Part shown: positions 9,860 through 21,729 of the stretch, in pieces
Numbering within the stretch: the first letter of the stretch is position 1
How the letters are laid out: every line of letters starts with the position of its first letter
Notes under the pieces: model-generated
Told to the model about the DNA's origin: nothing
Databases searched by the model: none
What the model saw: the letters and a program-made list of their open reading frames with translations, nothing else
Translations under genes and position numbers: made by a program
Source: Schistosoma mansoni
Taxonomy: Eukaryota; Platyhelminthes; Trematoda; Strigeidida; Schistosomatidae
Reading direction: 5' to 3'
Assembly: GCF_000237925.1 (NCBI RefSeq)
Contig: NC_031495.1
Span: 64,276,939-64,340,938 of the forward strand
DNA length: 64,000 bases

Positions 9860-10185
9860 GACCAGTGGAGTTCAACTAGGTCTGTTGTGAGATATCAACT
9901 CACTGAAGACAATGATGGATGGTTGCTCAATTTCGGGGATTAGTTGAAGTTAGACATTAACACCTTTGGATGCCAGCCAGCTCAGTGGTCTAGAGGTTAA
10001 GTGTTCACGCACGAGACTGATAGGTCCTTGGTTCTAGTCTCGCGAGGCGGGATCGTGGATGGGAACAGCTGAGGAGTCTCAAAATAGGACGGAACGGTCT
10101 TCCAGTACTTGCAGGTTTTCCATTGTTATCTAGCTCCAATCGACTCATGATTTCAACTATAAAATTACTAAAATCTTCCTAAAAC
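9860..10185 (+). mobile_element. SINE-B, near full-length, ribozyme damaged
   Basis: Middle block from GGTCTGTTGTGAGATATCAACTC, then a tRNA-like head (CTCAGTGGTCTAGAGGTTAAG box A; GGTTCTAGTCTCGCGAGG box B), ribozyme region and tail. The core GAAA reads GGAA (about 10091-10094) and GTC reads TTC, so it is probably inactive. The mirror copy is 52485-52850. Confidence 0.75.
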
Positions 10186-10299
10186 CCCCTTTTGAATGAG
10201 TATTTCTTTGAATTGTATTGAAGAGGTACAGCCGTGTTAACAATCTTATTGAAACCTGATAATCACATAGTAAATACTTTATTTGCAAAATATCAACCA

Positions 10300-10510
10300 A
10301 TTGTCTAAAACTTGACTGCTCTTTTTGCAAATATCAGTCAGTCATCTCACATTTCATTGTTCCTGTATCTTCATGCCAATCGCTCTCCGTTTCCGTTCTT
10401 TCCTTCTCGATCTTCTACTGAAATACGTTATATTTCTGACTATAGCTGTATACTACTAATGTGGATATAAGTAGCTCACACCACACTACTGCTCAAAAAG
10501 GGAAACGAAA
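10300..10510 (-). repeat. Family I dispersed repeat
   Basis: The minus strand reads GTGTGAGCTACTTATATCCACATTAG..., shared with 52190-52470, 23525-23830 and 21730-21900. The mirror copy is 52130-52470. Unclassified. Confidence 0.5.
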
Positions 10511-10544
10511 ATAGTTTCGAAAACGAATAAGATCTAGGTTAAAC

Positions 10545-12305
10545 AAAAGTCTAAGCAACGATCGTTAGCAGTGGTGGGCAGCGAAAGCAAAAGAGATGGA
10601 AAAGGCAGCGGCTGTAGGCAACACCAGGCAACTATTCAGACTAATAAAAGAAACCGGAGTTAAGAAGTCAAGTGTAAGTGAGACAATCTCGGAAAAAGAC
10701 GAAACACTTATCTGCTCTCAGCCCAGACGTTTAAAACGATGGGCGGAACACTGTAAGGCGCATTTCAGCTGGCCTTCAGGTACTGTACAGTTACCCACTA
10801 TTCCCAGAAAACCTGAATTGAAGTAGGTCCCTCAACTCTATTTGAAATTCAAAAGGCTATAGCTAATCTGAAACGAGTAAGAGCAGATGATCCAGACGGA
10901 TTGTCTCCAGAGGTGTTTAACTATGGTAGTCCAATGTTAGCAACTAGGTTGGCTAAAATCTGGGAGTTAGACATAATCCCATCTGACTGGTCTTGATCAC
11001 TTATTGTCCTAATATATCAGAAGGGGTCAAAATCGTCCTGTGATAACCATAGAGGGATTAGTTTGACTAACATAGCATCTAAAATACTAGCCTCAATAAT
11101 TATCGGGCGCCTAACTAAGACTCGTTAACTGCAAACACAAGAAAATCAGGTTGGCTTCACACCTGTTCGTGGCTGCATCGACCATATATTCACTATTCGT
11201 CAGGTTTTAGAACACTGACATGCTTATCGGCGTCCAACAATGATAGCATTTTTTGACTTAAAAGCAGCATTTGACTCTGTAGACCGAGAGGTTCTGTGGC
11301 AGTGTCTGTCATTAAAAGGTGTACCTGAGAAGTACATAAACCTTTTGAAAGCTCATTACGTGAACACTACCAGTCAAGTCAGAGTTTATGGAGAACTGTC
11401 ATCTGGTTTCACATGGCTGTCCACTATCCCCATTTTTGTTTAACTTCATTATAGACATATTGCTGGAAATAACAGTCTTGTCGACTAAATTTTCAGGAAT
11501 TGACCTCCTACCAGAAGGTCCACTTATCGACTTAGAATACGCAGATGACATACTCCTGTTTGGTGAAGACGCTGACAAAATGCAGAGTCTTCTGCTAGAA
11601 CTGAGTAGTAATACTAGGATGTTTGGAAAGCGTTTCTCCCCTTTAAATGTAAATTGTTACTCCAAGACTGGCCTGAGTCAACACATGAACTAAGGATGTT
11701 GAGTGAAGTAGTCGAACACATCGACAACTTCACTAATCTTGAAAGTCTGATCAGACCAAATAGGTTGCTGTCTTACGAAATCTCATCATGGATTCAAAAA
11801 GTTCGTATGACTTTTGCCAAATTATGTCACCTATGGTGAAGACGAGATATCCGTCTATCAATTAAGGGACGAGTATACTGCTCAGCAGTTCGCTCTGTTC
11901 TACTTTACGGCTGTGAAACATGACCATTAAGAGTAGAAGATACTCGCAAGTTGCTAGTATTTGACCACAGATGTCTTAGAAATATTGCTCGCATCTGCTT
12001 GGATCACAGGGTAAGTAATAGTGAGGTTAGGGAATAATGGTAAATCAGTTGATGAGGTTGTGAATCTTCATCCACTGAGATGGGTTGGCCACGAGTTAAG
12101 TTTGTCTGAACATCGATTACCAGTACGAGCTATGGTGACTAGTATTGGAGGTGGTCGGAAAAGAGTTAGGAGTGGTCAAACCAAAACATGGCATCAGTGC
12201 TTGATGTCAATAACTTCTAGTCTGAGACATGTCGACAGATGCAGAGTACTTGGTTGGGGTCCGCGTGACTAAAATTAAAATTGCCTCATATCTTTCTTTC
12301 TTCCT
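10545..12305 (+). mobile_element. LINE-2 non-LTR retrotransposon, 5'-truncated, decayed
   Basis: Broken frames in order: a pre-RT stretch at 10596-10826 (AVGNTRQLFRLIKETG); RT fingers and palm at 11240-11443 (FFDLKAAFDSVDRE, with the first catalytic Asp); YADDILLFGEDADK at 11388-11693; then the LLYGCET / DHRCLRNIARICW / RWVGHELSL post-RT region to 12272. At least six stops or shifts. It is absent from the right arm, where 52080-52150 runs through the site, so it entered after the duplication. The clade (CR1/SR1-like versus another) was not resolved. Confidence 0.8.

Positions 12306-12308
<3 letters not shown>

Positions 12309-12362
<54 letters not shown>
12309..12362. repeat. (TA)n microsatellite
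   Basis: About 26 TA units, directly after the LINE-2 3' end; it may have grown from the LINE tail. An apparent minus-strand frame of alternating I and Y is an artefact. Confidence 0.95.
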
Positions 12363-12364
<2 letters not shown>

Positions 12365-12940
12365 AAATAAGAAGGATGTAATGGCACACATGTATTTTAT
12401 AGTTAACTGATTTTATAAAAGTAAGTGATGATGACATTTTCATAACCGAATACAGTCCAATACAGTCATTAACACTATAGGAGATTATTAACAGCGTTTT
12501 ACAATTAATGAGCTCACAGATGAATACTAAATGAATAACAGCATTCCCCTCTGAAATTGTATTCACCAACATGCCTAAATGGTTCAAGCTGCCAATACTT
12601 CACTTCTTTTTTCTTTGCATTTCAATAGTTCATGTTAGTTTGTAGAAAATTCATCCATAGCAACCAAAGTTTTTCTAAGATTAATACGAAACAAAAAGTG
12701 TTTGATTTACATGATTTACATTAACCTTATCCTCATGAGGATATCACAGTTTTAGAGTTCTGTCATAGGTAAAGAATCTAACAAATTTTGTCTTAGGTTG
12801 TTTCCTAGGCAATAAAAATACTTTTGGAATATATGGCTAATGGAATTATTTGTATGGATATTACAATTTAGTGTATTTTTCGTGAAATTGTAAGTTATTG
12901 CATAGTTAGTTATTCCTCTAAGGAAAATTGCATAGAGAAT

Positions 12941-12943
<3 letters not shown>

Positions 12944-12992
<49 letters not shown>
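12944..12992. repeat. (AT)n microsatellite
   Basis: About 24 AT units. The mirror position in the right arm (about 51352-51366) has only a short run, showing length change since duplication. Confidence 0.95.
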
Positions 12993-12997
<5 letters not shown>

Positions 12998-13029
12998 TCA
13001 TATGTTTAACTTGATGTTGTTTGCTTGTA

Positions 13030-13140
13030 TGTTCTCATTGCTTTTGGGACTGCAATCGATCAGTCTCTTGTTGGCATAGGTTCATACTGCATAGACTACC
13101 TCAATATTGCCTGAAGTCACAAGCTTTATAAGGAAAGAAT
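13030..13140 (-). mobile_element. Smα-type SINE 3' fragment
   Basis: Matches the Smα tail (GAGACTGATCGATTGCAGTC; TTGAGGTAGTCTATGCAG on the minus strand). Ribozyme and tRNA-like head are missing. It corresponds to the complete Smα at 51058-51310 in the other arm. Confidence 0.65.
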
Positions 13141-13225
13141 GCTGTTAGAGGTATGAGGGCAGTTATCACTTCCCGGTTGCCCACATCGTGGAAGGGTTCT
13201 CTAGAAATACCTGAAAAGGAAATCT

Positions 13226-13560
13226 ATGGACAGTTGTCTTCGCAAACTACTCAATATTCACTGGCCGGATATCATCAGCAACAGCGTTTTATGGGAGAGG
13301 ATAAATCAGCTTCCAACTGAAGAGGAAATTAGGAAAAGACGTTGGAAGTGGATAGGACATACATTAAGGAAATCACCAAACTGCATCACGAGGCAAGCCC
13401 TAACTTGGGATCCTGAAGGGAAGAGGAGATAGAAGTACATATGGAAAGGATGAATGTTAACTGGAAAGAACTGGAAAGGATTGTTTGGGACAGAGTTGGA
13501 TGGAGAATGTTGGTGGGCGGCCTACGTTCCTCCATGAGGAGTAACAGGCATAAGTAAAGT
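13226..13560 (+). mobile_element. RTE 3' end fragment
   Basis: Encodes [29 protein letters not shown]...[20 protein letters not shown] of the RTE C-terminus and ends with GTAACAGGCATAAGTAAAGTAAAGTAAA. A small deletion shifts the frame after GKRR. The mirror copy is 48950-49375. Confidence 0.8.
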
Positions 13561-14880
13561 AAAGTAAATATGTTATTCTATTGTATACTAAATAAGATAG
13601 ATAGCCTTAACTTACTGCTCAAGTTACCAATGTTATTCTTATGTAGAAAGTGTCAATAAAATTGGCAATTTCATGTTATTATAAACAATAGGATTTCATT
13701 CAATGAAAAATGTGCTAACCATAAAGTTATCTCTAGAACATAGACAAAGATTACTTGGTAAGTTGATGTAACTAGTTTATCATAGTTGCTATGCAAATGA
13801 ATTGAGTCATATTCATGCTTCAATATTCATTTCGCTATTACGAGTTCACCTGACTCCGTAAACGGAACGAAGGTCAATGACACAGTGACACGATAGGTTA
13901 CTCTAATCGATTGTCCCCAGCCCAACTAACTAGATCAAGAAGTGTTGATGAGGCGTAGAGAAGATTTTCTACATGATCCCAGAAAATACCAAGCACAAAA
14001 CACCGAACACACAAATTAGGTTTATTTATACAATGATAGAAACGCCTTTGTGAGAGTCACAAAATAGCGTATGAAAAAAATCCGTCAACCAATGACAGTC
14101 ATGGATTTCGGGGTGGGAAATTTAGGCTGTAGGTCAACTAAGCATGTCTTGGCGCGAAAACATAGAATTCAAATTTTCAGAATAAAATTACGCAATTAGG
14201 ACGGTTTTCAAATGAGTTCTAGGGATCTAACGTCTACAACACTGATAAAATATGATACATTTGTAATATCTCAATGGGAGGAAAAAATAAGCCGCTTCTT
14301 CAGAGAAGAAATAAACAAATTAAGTTTAAGTGGTATAAAGGAAAGATACAAAAAATACTAAGTTCAACCGAAAAAAACCCAGTTCTGAACAAATCCCTGT
14401 CACATCACTCCCGTGAAGGTGAGGAGACATACTTGTATATTTGAGTGTACGTTAATCGGTGTGAGAAATATGACATTTGTCAAAAGATAGACTTGAACAT
14501 GTGTGCATGATAACATTGTGATTTGTACACAGAACCAGAAATGATAACTTGGAGAGATAGTTCAAGTCGGATGGACAGTAATAACTTCTTTTCTATTGAG
14601 TAATACATGGAAAGTTTCAGCACTACACACTTGTTTAACATATACTAAGCGATTTCGTTACCTTCATTCTTATGTTCATAAAATAGAAGGAAATAGGGTA
14701 ATACTCATGTTTCATTATGATTACAGACTCAAATGGTTTCTATTATGAATCTTTCATAACTTCATAAAAGCTCTTTTTCATTGTATGATTAACTCAAATA
14801 TCTTTATGTAACCTATAACTTAGTGTACATATCCCACTAATTTTGTAAGTGATTACATTGTTGTTTCTATGTGATCAATT
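13561..14880. other. Arm sequence without recognised gene
   Basis: Aligns in inverted orientation with 47700-48940 (for example CATAGTTGCTATGCAAATGAATTGAGTCAT). No conserved reading frame between the two copies, which argues against coding function. Confidence 0.5.
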
Positions 14881-14884
14881 AGAA

Positions 14885-15250
14885 ATTGTAGATCATCAAC
14901 GTTGATGATCTCTGTCGATTGATTGTGGGAATATTAGAGTTAGATGGGAATGGTGTGACAAACCATTGAAGTCACATCTCGTGGTAAGCAAATTACATGG
15001 ATTGCCCCATCGACGTATCAAGGTACTATGCATACTCTGAAAACTGTATAACACAAAGAACATCATCACAGAAATATATTAGTTAAAGTAGATACAAACG
15101 GAAGTAAAACCAATGCCTCATGGGGCAATGCATGGCGTATGATGAAATAATGCACGTTGGTTGTCCTTGACTTTGACAGGGATCGATGAATTGTTCGATA
15201 ATCAGTGACCCAACTGCAGGATATATTTCTCATCCTCGCAAGACCGTAAA
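14885..15250 (+). repeat. Family G repeat with conserved palindrome
   Basis: Matches 61110-61600 in the same orientation and a split inverted copy at 46140-46277 plus 47525-47720. A perfect palindrome GATCATCAACGTTGATGATC lies at 14891-14910. Shared blocks include AAACTGTATAACACAAAG and AACAGGGATCAATGA-type sequence. Confidence 0.65.
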
Positions 15251-15314
15251 GTATGATCAATAAAGAAGTCTCAATCAAACATTGTGTCATTTTTGAATAT
15301 TCATTTATTTTTAT

Positions 15315-15525
15315 AAGAAGGGAGTTTTGTAGAGATTTTAGTAATTTTATAGTTGAAATCATGAGTCAATTGATGCTAGATCACCATGGAATACCTGGAA
15401 GCACTAGACGGCCATTTCGTCCTATTATGGGACTCCTGAGCAGTGCACATGCACGATCCCGCAAACACTACTCGAACCCAGAACTTGTCAGTCTCTTGCG
15501 CAAGCGCTTAACCTCATTTGTTTTT
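15315..15525 (-). mobile_element. SINE-B, minus strand, damaged ribozyme
   Basis: Tail arm, ribozyme region, box B (GGGTTCGAGTAGTG on the minus strand) and box A side (GAGGTTAAGCGCTTGCGC). CUGANGA reads CTCAGGA, so it is probably inactive. The mirror copy is 45905-46110. Confidence 0.75.
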
Positions 15526-15744
15526 CCCATTTGGTTGATAATATAAGATATATTTGTTTGACATTATTATCCATATAATCTTAGTATTCATAATGAAAAT
15601 AATGAAGGAGATGATCAGATTTTGATTACTAAGAGAGCTTTTGCTTCATAATTGATAAATTTACTTACATTTTATGCCAAAAATTTGATAATATTAAATT
15701 TTTAGAGTCATGGTCTAATAACTTACGTAAGTACTTTTCAGAAT

Positions 15745-16380
15745 CTTTGTTGATGTTATATTGTTGAACGTTTGTTCATTCTTCTCATATTTGTCTCCAT
15801 TTCTCGGCATTATGTGTTCTTTGGTCTTTCTCTTCTCCTTTGTCCTTAATGATTCCATGTGAGTGCTTGTCTTGTGACTCAATTGGGTGATTTCCTCAAA
15901 GAGTGCCCTATCCACTTCCAGCGCCTCTTCCTAACTTCTTCCTCCGCTGCAATCTGGTTTGTTCTCTCCCACAGTAACTTGTTGCTGATAGTGTCTAGCC
16001 AACGGGTTATAAGTATTTTGTGTAGACAACTGTTCATAAACACTTGTATCTTATGGATGATGGCTTTCGTAGTTCTCCACGTCTCCGCCCCATACAGTAG
16101 AACAGTCTTGACATTTGTATTGAAAATTCTGATCTTGGTGTTGGTTGACAGACAGTTGTTTAGAGTTCCAGATGTTCTTGAGTTGTAATTATGCTGTTTT
16201 CGCTCTACCGATTCGCATCTTCAAATCTGCATCAGATCCACTGTGCTCATCGATGATGCTTCCCAGGTGTGCAAAGGTTTTTACATCTTCCAAAGCTTCT
16301 CCATCAAGTGTGACTCGATTGGTGCATGCTGTATTGTATCGGAGAATTTCGCTTTACCCTGTGTGTATATTGAGACCTAG
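15745..16380 (-). mobile_element. RTE 3' region fragment
   Basis: The minus strand encodes pieces of the RTE post-RT region (SRVTLDGEALEDVKTF, HLGSIIDEHSGSDAD, INTCLHK, WERTNQI and on towards RRMNKR). Its mirror partner is the RTE copy split by the LTR element (41755-42179 and 45317-45560), so the left arm preserves the uninterrupted state. Confidence 0.8.
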
Positions 16381-16384
16381 GCAG

Positions 16385-16560
16385 GAATAAGGATCGATGA
16401 AGACTGTAGACTGCTCGTACGGGTTTATGTATCATTAGTCCGGTCGATGAGTCACAGTTCTCTAATTGGGGGATCCTTACGTTATATATTAATAGGGCAC
16501 AGGGTCACAAGTTATAACAGTTGTCCTGGACACACCATAGCTAAAGGCTCTCAGTCACAC
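16385..16560 (+). repeat. Family E repeat fragment
   Basis: Shares GACTGCTCGTA-GG-TTT and GTTATAACAGTT-type blocks with 38440-38680 and 58995-59200. Unclassified; non-coding. Confidence 0.45.
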
Positions 16561-17014
16561 ATTCTTAACAGATCACGAGTGGGTACTCTGTACTACCCAT
16601 TACTCACGACAATCATCCAGCTCTAACCAATCGTTTCTCAAAATATCTACTGCTTTCCATGTATAGATTCAAACTCCTTCATTCCTGATATCTGATTTGA
16701 CTAGATTCGTAAAGATGTTACGGTCAAAAGCATTGTCAAACTCTGAATAATCGTGAGATCTTTAAGTCTAACCATACAGAGAAATGTGAGTAACTGGTAA
16801 AATGTGTTCAAGAATGATCTTACAGTTTTTTCCAACCAGAAAGCAGGTTAGATGAATTGACAATTCACAGTCCACATAAACAGGTTCAGTTGCTTCAAGA
16901 TAAAGTAGTTCTCTAACATAAATCTTCAACATCATATTCCGTTGGGAGCAGTTTCGTAGGCATTCTCATATGGCCTTCTCGTTCTTGATTTGAATTAGTC
17001 CACAAACGTTAATA

Positions 17015-17270
17015 AGTTGTATGAAGCACCGGCATTCAATAACTACTGGAAGCTTTCCCAACTCATCCAATTCACTGGCAGCAAGAGGTTTGGTGTGAGT
17101 GAAACAATGTGTGAGGATGATCTGAAGCCAAGCAATAGCATCTGTCAACGCTGTCGAAAATTAACAAAGTTTTTTTTGATGGACGGCTCAGCTGTTCTAC
17201 TACTCCAGTGACATCGATCAAACTGTTCTTCCCTCCCAGGCCAGACTAGACTGATTCATTTGTTGAGGCA
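17015..17270 (+). mobile_element. LINE fragment related to the LINE-2 pre-RT region
   Basis: The frame APAFNNYWKLSQLIQFTGSK then RFGVSETMCEDD resembles the LINE-2 stretch at 10596 (AVGNTRQLFRLIKETG then KKSSVSETISEKDE). Short and isolated, so the assignment is moderate. Confidence 0.45.
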
Positions 17271-17284
17271 GAAGTCTACAAGGA

Positions 17285-17356
17285 ACTTCAATTCTTGAAG
17301 CCCGTTGGTTAGCAGCCTATGCTCGATTGGGAGTAACAGGTGTAAGTAAGTAAGTA
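17285..17356 (+). mobile_element. RTE terminal tail fragment
   Basis: GCAGCCTATGCTCGATTGGG then AGTAACAGGTGTAAGTAAGTAAG is the RTE 3' terminus with its TAAG repeat. Confidence 0.65.
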
Positions 17357-17715
17357 ATTAATAATCAGACTTCAGTTGTGTTGTGTTCGTATTCACAACT
17401 AAATGATTAGTACATATTTACTCTCAACGTTCAAATTCACTATACTTAACTCACATATGCGCAAGATCTTTTGACTTCATGTACAAATTCATTTGTTACT
17501 GGTAAAGTGCATTTCAGAAAGACCGCTGAAATTTTATATTTCATCAGTTATAGTCGATACTACTGACCATCCTATTTTACTATAATGTTCAGTACCCAAG
17601 TTTTTAGCATTTCATCTTATTATACTAATGCAATCAAATGTATTTCATATCTTATATCATACATTGAAATCTAGTTTATAACATTTGTACTCATGTTATA
17701 TTTTAGTGTACTAAA

Positions 17716-18240
17716 TCAAATGTGAGTTACTGTACGATTCCTTCTACCTAAGTTCTCCACAGTTTTCCAGTCGAATGTATGTCCACAGTTGTTCAAATTC
17801 ATTAATATAAGTGAGGATATGTCATACCGTTTGACTGCTAATTGATGTTCATGTAGGCGAAGATGAAGAGGGCATCCTCTTTGTCCAATGTAATGTTGTT
17901 TGCAGTTGAAACAATTCATTTTGTAGATGATGTTTGGTTTTTCTTCTTTTGTCATCTCGTTCTTTGATTTGAATAGGATGGATCAAAGTGATTTTGTGTG
18001 CTACATCTATTCCAAAAGGCTTCATTAATCTCGTTGTAATTTCTGATAAAGGGTAGGATGATCCATTCGTTGGTTTCTGTACTGGATTTTGTTTCTGCTG
18101 ATGAGTTTGGTTGGTATTTTTTGATGAAGTTGATTGGGTAACTGTTCTCTTTAAAGATAATCTTTAGATAATTTTCTTCATTGTTTTCGCGCTTCAATGT
18201 CTTAGCCCTCTTAAATAAAGTTTGTACACGAATAAACTTT
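17716..18240 (-). mobile_element. Penelope-like element remnant with GIY-YIG domain
   Basis: Minus strand. The upstream frame (18197-17952) gives EWIILPFIRNYNEINEAFW and HFDPSY, typical of the linker after the Penelope RT. The second frame (17955-17716) gives KPNIIYKMNCFNCKQHYIGQ, then RLHEHQLAV, a GIY-YIG endonuclease with a CxxC just before the YIG motif as in Penelope-like elements. The two frames overlap by four bases, so one frameshift separates them. RT is not seen. This family is reported to exist in schistosomes. Confidence 0.7.
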
Positions 18241-19480
18241 AGTCTTCGACATCAATATCCTGATTGTATCGTGTTTAACGATGAATGTGTGTTTTCTGCT
18301 CTACATCAATTACGGTGATTTTTATTTATACAATCCTAAGACCGTGTCTGAAGTCAAAGAGTTCTTTAGTTTTTCTCCAAATTCTCCGGTCATTATCGAA
18401 TAGGAACATACGTATTTGAGTGAAATATTTTCAGGGAAATACACCTTAATAGATCGATCTATTACTCTTTCACTCTCTCAAACCTAATAAACGGAACATG
18501 AAAAGCTGAGTTATATGATGATCCAGTCATTCGACTAACCGATTTAAATAACACGAATTTGGTCCCCGGTTGTGAATTGAAAGATTCGAATAATCAATTC
18601 TGTTATATCTAGAGCTTTGATTCTTAATATGCCGCGAACTACTCGACTACTTGAACGATAGAACCCGCAACGTCGCAAAAGAGAGAAGACAAAGACTGGT
18701 AAGTAGGAAGTTTATTCCCCAAATCAGTGTCAAAATATAGTACAGAAATCTCGTGTATTTATAGTTTTTTGGCTGAATGTAAATCATCATTTCGGTCAAC
18801 CAATAGGCACATAGGGGTCATGCTAATCCATCCAATGGGGAAGCTACACGTCGACATTCTAGAACATTCCCCTAGCCGTGATTGGATGGAATGTCTGTGG
18901 CTCTTCCTGGGCTTCTTAAGGCTTCCTAGAGTCTACCGACGAGCCGTCCTTACAAATTCGTATTACATTGTGTCAGGAAATATTGAAGTAGATAAGATGA
19001 AGCTACACGAGATTTTAGTTAAATCAGAATTGTCGGATCTTAGAAAGTCAAGTAGTGGCTATTCCGGACGAAAGCTATATGACAAAGAACATTTGTAATA
19101 TTCATCGCCCTATTATCTAAAGTAGCAAGTTATGTTTTTGGATACGGTGATGATGACTACACAGTATAAAACAAAAGGCTATCAAAGAATGTCGTGAACA
19201 CTGTTGTATACTTCATATCAACATTGTATCTCAAAATGCAGCATTTCTCAGTCATCATGAATGTGTAACCAAATAAACTAAACTATAGTTGACACTTAGA
19301 GTTGTCAATAGGCGGAATATTGCAGCGACATTATTAGAAAACGTGTTCACTTTGTAACATTACTGCTGTTCATACGTTGCTGAGTCCCACCAAACAAATA
19401 TTCTCGGAATTATGCTTTAGGAAGTCATATTTGTTTCGATTTCCTTGAGTTTCATTGATTTATCAGCATGGAGTTGTGGG
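18241..19480. other. No firmly recognised gene
   Basis: A 123-codon open frame at 18727-19098 lies in a slightly GC-richer patch (CCATCCAATGGGGAAGC, CCCCTAGCCGTGATTGG), but no domain was recognised and it may be part of an unclassified long terminal or dispersed repeat. The rest is AT-rich. Confidence 0.35.
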
Positions 19481-19489
19481 AATTATTAT

Positions 19490-19830
19490 GTGTTTGATTG
19501 AGATCATGAATCGATTGATGTTAGACCATCATTGAAAAGATGGAAGCATTGGACAGCCATTTGGTTCTGTTCTGTGGCTCTTAATCAATGTGCATCCACG
19601 ATCCCGCACACACTACTCGAACCCAGGACCTTTGGCCTCGCACACGAACGCATAAAATCTAGACCATTGAGCCGGCATCCAACGGTGTTAAGGTCTAACC
19701 CCAACCAATCCACGAAATTGCGCGACCATCTTCCATTGTATTGAGGTAGACTCCTGTCTCTACCTGATATGGATTAGTTCCACTGGTTACAGTTTCTCAC
19801 TAGAACTCCAAGAATTCCTTCACAAAGCTA
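19490..19830 (-). mobile_element. SINE-B, minus strand, ribozyme eroded
   Basis: Tail arm, eroded ribozyme region, box B (GGGTTCGAGTAGTGTGTGCG), box A side and the middle block ending in the GGATTGGTTG... region. The family's full order is visible; CUGANGA is no longer recognisable. Confidence 0.7.
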
Positions 19831-20900
19831 GTCATGAGTGAGCACATGGTTTACCAACTGATAACATAACGAATAAAAATTAAATTATTAGCGTACGATA
19901 GTAACAAGAGAATTCAATGAATTCCTTCACATATTGTTTTTCGGATATTTCATAAATTCAACTTTTTTTTACTCTTGTCTTCTTTTCAGGATGAGAGGGA
20001 TCTCCTTTCAGTAAGATTAATGATAAATTCTATGGATTGGATATTTTCAATTTCTATTATCAGAGAAATCCCGATGGTTATTTGTTTCTAACGTGTATTC
20101 TATATGATTGATTTTTGCTAGCACAGATTGTTTTATATAAGATAAATAAGGAAAGTGATTTTGATCTATAGCTGGCAATTATTGCATGGTTATTAAGATT
20201 CCTGAACCTCAGTGATAAGACTTCTTTGGATGTGATTGGTTAACTTGTTTTTCAAGGTGTGTGCTCATATGATAATGAACAAACATTTTGTTGCCTGTAA
20301 TCATTTATTAATTGACTGTGAACTGTGCATCATTGTAATTTGATTGTAGTTTAAATCTAAGTAGCATAAACTGGTATGATTGGATTTGAAAGATTTTTTC
20401 CTTTTTTACCATAGAAGTGTAGGTTTCGATATGAAGCTGAAGTGTTGCGAACAACGTCATCATTGTCTGAGTTATCCTTATAACGTTTGTGGAAATGACA
20501 GTCACGAACTACGTAATGGCAGCATGTCGTTCTTTCATAATTTCCGATAGAAATCGAAACTCTCGAAACAATACATCTAGTACTTTTTAAGGTACTTATA
20601 TCCATAGTTTAGAGGAAGGGTGATCACTTGAGGAATATCTACATTTGATATCAATTTCAGAAAAATAATATTCACGACTGAGTATAAATTGTGGTTCTTT
20701 TCAGTATGAAGAAGACCACATTGCAGTAAGTTTAATTATCGATATTTGTGATTGTATATTGACAAACATTTCGTTTAATAAACCTGTCTGGACTACCCTG
20801 ATGAGGTTCAGACAAGTTTGATGGATGAAGCGTTGAAATCATTATTTAAATTTCAATCGTTGAGATTATTTCAAATATAATTACAAGGGGTTTTGACGAG
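19831..20900. other. AT-rich stretch, no gene recognised
   Basis: Short frames at 20308-20605 on the minus strand have no recognised domain. A GTCACGAACTACGTAATGGC block weakly resembles 28310-28350. Nothing else stands out. Confidence 0.35.
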
Positions 20901-20904
20901 ATTT

Positions 20905-21165
20905 CAGTAGTTTTCATTGTTGAAATCATGAGTCAATTGAAGCGAGACCGCCATGGAAAACCTGGAAGCACTGGACAGCCGTTTCGGTTAAGTGCTCTGG
21001 CGCGAGACTGGTCGGTCCTGGGTTCGAATCTTGCGAGGCGAGGTCGTGGATGTGCACTGCTGAGGAGTCCCACAATAGTATGAAACAGCCGTCCAGTACT
21101 TTCAGGTTTTCCATGGTGATCAAGCTTTCACTGACTCATGATTTCAACTGTCAAATATAATTTTG
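20905..21165 (+). mobile_element. SINE-B with long terminal inverted repeats
   Basis: The left arm 20910-20987 and the right arm 21081-21155 are near-perfect inverted copies of each other (about 75 bases; both contain GGTTTTCCATGG or its complement and CATGATTTCAAC or its complement). Between them lies a tRNA-like piece (GGGTTCGAATCTTGCGAGG) and the ribozyme start CTGAGGAG. The GAAA is present, but stem II is disrupted (AATAGTATG). The clearest example of the inverted-end form. Confidence 0.8.
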
Positions 21166-21499
21166 ACATATAATTAGATTATAGAATTATTCATTCATAA
21201 CGAATATTTGATGGGAGTGATCTCCTCAAGAACAGAATGCTTTATGTAAAAAAGTTAGTAGGAAGAAGGTTATGCTTCAGTATAGTTTAAGAATATTAGT
21301 TACTGCTCAAGGGAAAATTAACGCTTTCTATCTCTTGTGGTATATTAACGGGTCTGTATCGATGTGTATCGGTTAACCAATTGGTATATGTTAATGCTTA
21401 AAATGAATATTCAAAGAATATAGATTTTTAGTCACTCATATCAGATAGGTTGAGTGAATCCTATTTTCCATCCTATGATTTCCAGTAATGTAGTGAACG

Positions 21500-21720
21500 A
21501 GAATACTATTATATCTTGTAGCCTGTGTGCCCTATTAATGTATAACGTGATAATATCGCCAATTACAGAACAGTGATTTGTCGATCGAACCAATGATGCA
21601 TAAAACCTGTGCAAGTAGTCTAGAGTACTTATCGGTTCTGCTTTCTGTCTAGCTTAACCCAGGCAGTTAAGTTCAGAATACCAATCTAAGGCTCTGTGGT
21701 AAGAATCTTCTTTTTCAAAC
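21500..21720 (+). repeat. Family D repeat fragment
   Basis: Shares the ACCAATGATGCATAAAACC...GCAAGTAGTCTAGAGT block and the order of 38930-39100. Unclassified. Confidence 0.45.
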
Positions 21721-21729
21721 ATACTAGGT

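Noticed and set aside
12309-12587. Minus-strand open frame ending in alternating I and Y
   Set aside because: Created by the (TA)n microsatellite.
18727-19098. 123-codon plus-strand frame as a host gene
   Set aside because: No domain, no splice signals or conservation visible; it may be part of an unclassified repeat.
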